NCBI GenBank assembly: GCA_946482545.1
Contig: CAMLRX010000166.1
Coordinates: 1 to 9,580 of the forward strand
Direction of reading: 5' to 3'
DNA from: an uncultured Flavihumibacter sp.
GTDB taxonomy: Bacteria; Bacteroidota; Bacteroidia; Chitinophagales; Chitinophagaceae
Length of the DNA: 9,580 bases
Shown here piece by piece: positions 5,094 to 9,580 of this stretch. Numbering within the stretch: position 1 is the stretch's first letter; the number at the start of each line of letters is the position of its first letter. A program made the translations under genes and the position numbers. The notes under the pieces were generated by a model, which worked only from the letters and a program-made list of their open reading frames with translations, had not been told where the DNA came from and did not search any database.

Positions 5094-6758
5094 ATGATCA
5101 CATTTGAAGGGTTGGGGCTGGATGCAAGGCTCGTACAGGCTACGGACGCACTTGGATTCCAAAACCCGACACCCATCCAGGAGAAGGCTATTCCGGTTTT
5201 ATTGAGCGGAACGAAGGACCTGGTTGGTTTGGCACAAACAGGAACGGGTAAAACGGCGGCATTCGGCCTCCCCCTGCTGCATCTGATAGATGCACAAAAA
5301 AAACACCCGCAGGCATTGGTGGTTTGTCCCACCAGGGAACTTTGCCTGCAGATCGTGAAGGAACTCGAGCTCTTTAAAAAATTCATGGCCGGCGTGCATG
5401 TGGCAGCCGTATATGGAGGAACTTCCATCGGACAACAAATCCGCGACCTGAAAAGAGGCGCGCACATTGTAGTGGCCACCCCCGGTAGATTGATAGACCT
5501 GATTGAAAGGAAAGCGGTGAACCTGGAAGAAATTCAATACGTGATCCTGGATGAAGCAGATGAAATGCTGAACATGGGCTTCCAGGACGATATCGAATTC
5601 ATCCTGAAAAATACGCCCAACAGGGAAAGTACCTGGTTGTTCAGCGCAACCATGCCACCTGAAATCAGAAGGGTAAGTAAGAAGTACATGGACAATCCCG
5701 TGGAAGTGCAGGTAGGTAAAGTGAATACGGCGAACGTGAACATCGACCACCAGTATTTCGTAACGAATGCACAACACCGTTATGAAACCCTGAAAAGACT
5801 GATCGATTTCAACCCGGGCATCTATGGCATTATCTTCACCCGTACAAAGGCCGACGCACAGGAAATCGCGGAACGCCTTACAAGAGAAGGTTACGATATC
5901 GACGCATTGCATGGAGATCTTACCCAGCAACAACGTGATAAAGTGATGGGCCAGTTCAGGGACAAAAGCCTGCAACTGCTGATCGCGACCGACGTTGCGG
6001 CAAGAGGAATTGACGTGAAAGAAATTTCACACGTCATCAACTACGAACTGCCTGACGACATCGAAGTGTACACGCACCGCAGTGGCAGAACCGGAAGGGC
6101 AGGACATACAGGGGTTTGTATCTCGATTGTGCACTCCCGCGAAGTGGGAAAAATCAGGCAGATCGAAAGGATCGTGCAGGCACAGTTCCATAAAATGGAA
6201 ATTCCTACAGGAAAAGATGTATGCCGCAAACAGTTCTTCTATTTCATGGACAAACTCCTGCAAACCGATATCAGTCATGGGGATTATGAAACTTATGTTC
6301 CCATGCTGGAAGAGAAGTTCGCCGATGTATCCAAAGAAGATGTATTGAAGCGCGTGGCCGCCATGGAGTTCGATCGCTTCCTCAAATACTATGAGAATGC
6401 CGAAGACCTGAACGTGCGTGCACGTGAAAGAGATTTTGGCGGAAGAGAACGTGGTGCAGACAGGTTCGACAGCGGTAGAAAAAGGGATACCCGTGGCCGC
6501 GAATTTGGTGGCAATGGCGATTATGCCCGCCTGTTCGTGAACCTCGGTACCAAAGACGGATTCTACAAAGCAAGTTTCCTCCAGTTCATCCTGGATATGA
6601 GCGACCTGAAAAAGCAGGTCCTGGGAAGGATTGATATGAAGGAGATGAACAGTTGGGTGGAAGTGGAAAAATCGTTCAGTGAAAAGATGATCCGTGCCAT
6701 CGACGGGAAAACCTACCGTGGCCGCCGCATCCGGATGAACGATGCCAACAGCCGATAA
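5094..6758 (+). CDS. deaD: DEAD-box ATP-dependent RNA helicase (DeaD/CsdA-like) with C-terminal DbpA-type RNA-binding domain
   Basis: All core helicase motifs are present in order: Q motif GFQNPTPIQ (21-29), Walker A AQTGTGKT (47-54), Ia PTREL (79-83), TPGR (129-132), DEAD (153-156), SAT (184-186), IIFTRTKA (246-253), TDVAARGID (299-307) and HRSGRTGR (328-335). After a helical extension (about 365-440) comes an RG-rich basic linker (about 441-474). A compact domain at 477-548 (ARLFVNLGTKDGF, GRIDMKEMNSWVEV, YRGRRIRMN) matches the RRM-like DbpA RNA-binding domain. Proteins of this build act in ribosome assembly and in mRNA unwinding and decay, often in the cold. DeaD/CsdA is the closest description, but DbpA-like specificity for 23S rRNA cannot be excluded. 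It sits between two blocks of aromatic biosynthesis genes with no obvious functional link, and the next gene starts only 18 bases after its stop. Confidence 0.93.
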   Translation: MITFEGLGLDARLVQATDALGFQNPTPIQEKAIPVLLSGTKDLVGLAQTGTGKTAAFGLPLLHLIDAQKKHPQALVVCPTRELCLQIVKELELFKKFMAGVHVAAVYGGTSIGQQIRDLKRGAHIVVATPGRLIDLIERKAVNLEEIQYVILDEADEMLNMGFQDDIEFILKNTPNRESTWLFSATMPPEIRRVSKKYMDNPVEVQVGKVNTANVNIDHQYFVTNAQHRYETLKRLIDFNPGIYGIIFTRTKADAQEIAERLTREGYDIDALHGDLTQQQRDKVMGQFRDKSLQLLIATDVAARGIDVKEISHVINYELPDDIEVYTHRSGRTGRAGHTGVCISIVHSREVGKIRQIERIVQAQFHKMEIPTGKDVCRKQFFYFMDKLLQTDISHGDYETYVPMLEEKFADVSKEDVLKRVAAMEFDRFLKYYENAEDLNVRARERDFGGRERGADRFDSGRKRDTRGREFGGNGDYARLFVNLGTKDGFYKASFLQFILDMSDLKKQVLGRIDMKEMNSWVEVEKSFSEKMIRAIDGKTYRGRRIRMNDANSR

Positions 6759-6776
6759 ATTACAATTCACAAACAT

Positions 6777-7862
6777 ATGCAAGCAACAGCAACACAAGCG
6801 ACCGACCTCACACAGTTACTCAAAAAACGCCCCCTGGTGATCTCAGGACCCTGCAGCGCCGAAACGGAAGAGCAGGTACTGGAAACCGCCACCAGGCTGG
6901 CAGCCACCGGGAAAGTGGACATGCTCCGCGCCGGTATCTGGAAACCCCGCACCCGCCCCGGAAGTTTTGAAGGGATCGGTACAAAAGGGCTTCCCTGGCT
7001 GCAACAGGCCAAAAAACTTACCGGCCTCCCCACCACCGTAGAAGTGGCTACAGGTAAGCAGGTGGAAGATGCCCTCCACTTTGGCGTGGACGTTCTGTGG
7101 GTAGGCGCCCGTACCACCGTGAACCCCTTCAGCGTGCAGGAAGTGGCCGATGCGCTCCGTGGCTCTAACGTGCCCGTGCTCATCAAAAACCCCATTAACC
7201 CTGATCTGGAACTGTGGACAGGTGCCGTGGAAAGGATCGCCAAAGCAGGCATCTCCACCATCGGACTCATCCATCGCGGCTTCAGCGCTTATGGCAATAC
7301 CGATTACCGCAATGCCCCCATGTGGCACATGGCCATTGAAATGAAACGCCGTAACCCGGAACTGATGATGGTGTGCGACCCTTCCCACATCTGCGGAAGA
7401 AGGGATATCCTGTTGGATGTTGCACAAAAGGCAATTGACCTCGACTTCGATGGCCTCATGATCGAAAGCCATATCGATCCCGATAACGCGTGGAGCGATG
7501 CCAAACAGCAGATCACACCGGAAAAACTGGCTGAAATGCTCGGCGAAATCAAATGGCGCCACGAAACCACAACTGAAAAAGAATTCATCACCAACCTGGA
7601 AAAGCTCCGCGAGCAGATCAACCATATTGATGATGAACTGATGCAGTTGCTGGGACAAAGGATGAAGATCGCCGATAAGATCGGTACTTATAAAAAAGAG
7701 AACAACATCACCATCCTCCAAACCAATCGTTGGAACGAAATTCTGGAAAGGGCCGCCAATAAAGGCGAAAAACTTGGTCTGAGCCGTGAGTTCATCACCA
7801 AGTACTTCGATGCCGTTCACATGGAAAGCATCAACCGCCAGAACAAAATCATGAACGACTAG
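6777..7862 (+). CDS. aroF: Bifunctional 3-deoxy-7-phosphoheptulonate synthase / chorismate mutase (C-terminal AroQ domain)
   Basis: The N-terminal domain (about 15-260) is a type I-beta DAHP synthase, which condenses phosphoenolpyruvate with erythrose-4-phosphate as the first shikimate step. It shows SGPCSAE (23-29), RAGIWKPRT (51-59), IKNP (136-139), IHRGF (165-169), CDPSH (200-204) and IESH (229-232), which include the metal and PEP ligands. The C-terminal domain (about 272-358) is an AroQ-class chorismate mutase. R278, R295, K306 and R318 align by spacing with the active-site residues R11, R28, K39 and R51 of the E. coli enzyme. This N-DAHPS/C-CM order is the Bacteroidota arrangement, known from Porphyromonas and Prevotella, where the mutase domain also gives allosteric control by prephenate. 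The mutase here feeds PheA and TyrA, which lack their own. The symbol is approximate (aroF/aroG/aroA(G) are all used). aroB starts 6 bases downstream. Confidence 0.94.
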   Translation: MQATATQATDLTQLLKKRPLVISGPCSAETEEQVLETATRLAATGKVDMLRAGIWKPRTRPGSFEGIGTKGLPWLQQAKKLTGLPTTVEVATGKQVEDALHFGVDVLWVGARTTVNPFSVQEVADALRGSNVPVLIKNPINPDLELWTGAVERIAKAGISTIGLIHRGFSAYGNTDYRNAPMWHMAIEMKRRNPELMMVCDPSHICGRRDILLDVAQKAIDLDFDGLMIESHIDPDNAWSDAKQQITPEKLAEMLGEIKWRHETTTEKEFITNLEKLREQINHIDDELMQLLGQRMKIADKIGTYKKENNITILQTNRWNEILERAANKGEKLGLSREFITKYFDAVHMESINRQNKIMND

Positions 7863-7868
7863 TTAAGG

Positions 7869-8888
7869 ATGGAAAAAAAGACGATTCAATTTTCCCGCGC
7901 CACCACCAGTTTCTACTTCTCCGGAAGTTTTGCCGAGTTGGAAAAACTGACTTCGAGGAACAATACGATCCTGGTTACAGACGAAAATATTTTTGCCGCG
8001 CACGGTAAAAAATTCAAAGACTGGAACACGATTGTGCTGAAAGCCGGTGAACAATACAAGGTACAGGCTACGGTAGATTCCGTGATCGACCAGATGATCG
8101 CGATGAAAGCCGACCGTACCACCACATTGGTAGGAATAGGCGGTGGCGTGGTAACCGATATGGCCGGGTATATTGCAGGAATTTATATGCGGGGCATACG
8201 CTTCGGCTTTCTCCCCGCATCTATTCTCGCAATGGTGGACGCTTCCATTGGTGGAAAAAACGGCATTGATGTTGGCGTGTACAAAAATATGGTGGGCATG
8301 ATCCGGCAACCGGATTTCCTGCTGTACGATGTAAGCCTGCTCAAAAGTCTGCCCAACGAAGAATGGGTGAATGGTATGGCGGAAGTGATCAAACACGCCG
8401 CCATTAAAGATGCACCGATGTTCAAAATGCTGGAAGAAACCAGTTTGCCGACCCTGAAAAAAGACGAGGCGCTGCTCTCAAAACTCATCCGCCGGAACGC
8501 GTTGCTGAAAACCAAAGTGGTGCAGGAAGATGAATTTGAAAAAGGGGAGAGAAGGCTGCTGAACTTCGGTCACACCATTGGTCATGCTATCGAAAACATG
8601 TATGAACTGAAACACGGCCATGCCGTGGCGATTGGCATGATGGCGGCGGCAGGCATATCGGAAAAACTTACAGGGTTCAAAGAATCTGATCGTCTTTCCA
8701 AACTGATCCGTAAATACAGGTTGCCGCACCAACTTGAATTTGATAAAAACAAAGCGCTGGAAATACTGGGAATGGATAAAAAACGGGAAAAGGATACCAT
8801 GAATTTTGTGTTGCTGCAAAAAACCGGTAAAGCCGTTGTACATCCCATTCCTATGCCCGAATTAAAGGAAATTGTTCTGGCGCTGTAA
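7869..8888 (+). CDS. aroB: 3-dehydroquinate synthase
   Basis: The enzyme cyclises DAHP to 3-dehydroquinate using NAD and a divalent metal, the second shikimate step and directly downstream of the fused DAHP synthase. The NAD-binding part shows GIGGGVVTDMAGY (89-101) and RGIRFGFLPAS (108-118). The active site follows with DASIGGKNGID (124-134) and KNMVG (139-143). Metal ligands are predicted at E172 (MAEVIKHA), H235 (NFGHTIGHAIE) and H251 (HGHAVAIG), with H239 as a further active-site His. These spacings match the Aspergillus AROM dehydroquinate synthase ligands. At 339 residues the length is slightly short but normal, with no fusion. It follows the DAHP synthase stop by 6 bases (TTAAGG then ATG) and precedes aroA by 12 bases, so the three are one operon. 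Confidence 0.96.
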   Translation: MEKKTIQFSRATTSFYFSGSFAELEKLTSRNNTILVTDENIFAAHGKKFKDWNTIVLKAGEQYKVQATVDSVIDQMIAMKADRTTTLVGIGGGVVTDMAGYIAGIYMRGIRFGFLPASILAMVDASIGGKNGIDVGVYKNMVGMIRQPDFLLYDVSLLKSLPNEEWVNGMAEVIKHAAIKDAPMFKMLEETSLPTLKKDEALLSKLIRRNALLKTKVVQEDEFEKGERRLLNFGHTIGHAIENMYELKHGHAVAIGMMAAAGISEKLTGFKESDRLSKLIRKYRLPHQLEFDKNKALEILGMDKKREKDTMNFVLLQKTGKAVVHPIPMPELKEIVLAL

Positions 8889-8900
8889 AACATAGCTACG

Positions 8901-9580
8901 ATGCAGGTTACCATACAACCGGGGGCACTCTCCGGAAACCTACGCGCTCCTGCTTCCAAAAGTTCCATGCAACGGGCATGCGCAGCCGCATTGCTTTGCA
9001 AAGGAACCACGGAGATACTGAATCCCGGCCATTCCAATGATGATATGGCCGCCATGGATACCATTACCAGACTTGGCGCTGAAATCGAAAAATCGGATGA
9101 TAAGATTGTGGTGAAAAGCAAAGGCATTCAACCATTATCTGATACCATTTTTTGCGGGGAATCCGGGCTCGGTATCCGCATGTTCACGCCCCTGGTGGCA
9201 TTAAGTGAACGCGCACTCCGTATTGATGGAACGGGCAGTTTGCGTACCCGTCCCATGAACTTCTTCGATGAGATTCTTCCTAAACTGAAAGTGAATATTC
9301 AGTCCCAGCAAGGGAAACTCCCCCTCGATATCCAGGGGCCTTTGCAACCGGCGGACATTAGGGTAGACGGCTCCCTCAGCTCACAATTCCTGACCGGCTT
9401 GCTGATGGCCTATTCCGCCGCAGGCGCTTCGGATGTTTCCATTCATGTAAACGAACTGAAGAGCAGACCGTATATCGATCTAACGTTATCGGTGATGCGC
9501 AGTTTTGGCATGAAAGTGCCAGAGAACAGAAACTACGAAAGTTTTTATTTTGATACCAATACCGTTGCCACCAATGCTTC
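8901..9580 (+). CDS. aroA: 3-phosphoshikimate 1-carboxyvinyltransferase (EPSP synthase), N-terminal half (runs off right edge)
   Basis: The frame opens at ATG 8901 and stays open for 226 codons to the edge, roughly the first half of a protein normally 410-440 residues long. EPSP synthase transfers the enolpyruvyl group of PEP to shikimate-3-phosphate. Visible motifs are APASKSSMQR (17-26, with K20, S21 and R25 as in the SKS..R substrate site), CGESGLGIRMF (85-95), GTGSLRTRPM (110-119), DGSLSSQFLTG (156-166, with S160, S161 and Q162) and ELKSRPYIDLT (185-195). The glycine-rich PEP/glyphosate loop reads ESGLG instead of the NAGTA of plant and enterobacterial class I enzymes. The first half shows no frameshift. 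It is third in the DAHPS/CM - aroB - aroA unit. Confidence 0.94.
   Translation, partial: MQVTIQPGALSGNLRAPASKSSMQRACAAALLCKGTTEILNPGHSNDDMAAMDTITRLGAEIEKSDDKIVVKSKGIQPLSDTIFCGESGLGIRMFTPLVALSERALRIDGTGSLRTRPMNFFDEILPKLKVNIQSQQGKLPLDIQGPLQPADIRVDGSLSSQFLTGLLMAYSAAGASDVSIHVNELKSRPYIDLTLSVMRSFGMKVPENRNYESFYFDTNTVATNA

Noticed and set aside
6410..6510. Repetitive RG/RE-coding stretch in the helicase, considered as a DNA repeat or insertion
   Set aside because: It is in frame, imperfect, and matches the basic RG-rich linkers typical of DEAD-box proteins before a C-terminal RNA-binding domain.
6843..7820. 325-codon minus-strand open frame opposite the DAHP synthase/chorismate mutase gene
   Set aside because: It is antisense to a strongly motif-supported gene, is low in recognisable structure and rich in His, Phe and Gly as expected of a complement of biased codons. 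No promoter or partner gene supports it.

Overview
The window looks like chromosomal DNA of a Bacteroidota bacterium, most likely near the Chitinophagaceae (the family is inferred from protein style, not tested). Three things support this. The promoters are of the TTTG-N18-TAnnTTTG kind used by the Bacteroidota housekeeping sigma factor. Shine-Dalgarno sequences are weak or absent before most starts. The gene set pheA - aminotransferase - tyrA - DAHP synthase/chorismate mutase is typical of Bacteroidota. No mobile element, CRISPR array, tRNA or rRNA is visible.

Layout. Bases 1-413 (minus strand) hold the N-terminal part of an S41 carboxyl-terminal processing protease that runs off the left edge. 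Divergent from it, 479-1894 encodes a BadF/N-acetylglucosamine-kinase-like sugar kinase and an unrecognised acidic 187-residue protein, closed by a hairpin terminator at 1899-1931. From about 1952 a promoter drives pheA (prephenate dehydratase), a class I/II aminotransferase and tyrA (prephenate dehydrogenase), ending at 5027. A DEAD-box RNA helicase with its own promoter box follows (5094-6758). It is tightly followed by three genes: a DAHP synthase fused to a C-terminal chorismate mutase (6777-7862), aroB (7869-8888) and the first half of aroA (8901 to the right edge).

The most notable element is the 177-base gap between the pheA promoter and pheA. It holds a 27-codon open frame at 2007-2090 encoding a peptide with eight aromatic residues in a row (FYFYFYFF). 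A 13-bp perfect GC-centred hairpin plus U-rich tail follows at 2113-2148, and an alternative pairing segment inside the leader frame can disrupt that hairpin. This is the full anatomy of a ribosome-mediated transcription attenuator responding to Phe and Tyr supply, and it sits in front of the operon that makes both amino acids.

How the genes work together. DAHP synthase and AroB start the shikimate pathway, and AroA makes EPSP near its end. The chorismate mutase domain converts chorismate to prephenate. PheA and TyrA compete for prephenate, and the intervening aminotransferase probably converts phenylpyruvate and 4-hydroxyphenylpyruvate to Phe and Tyr. Only the Phe/Tyr-specific branch is under the attenuator. 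The common-pathway genes are in a second unit behind the helicase.
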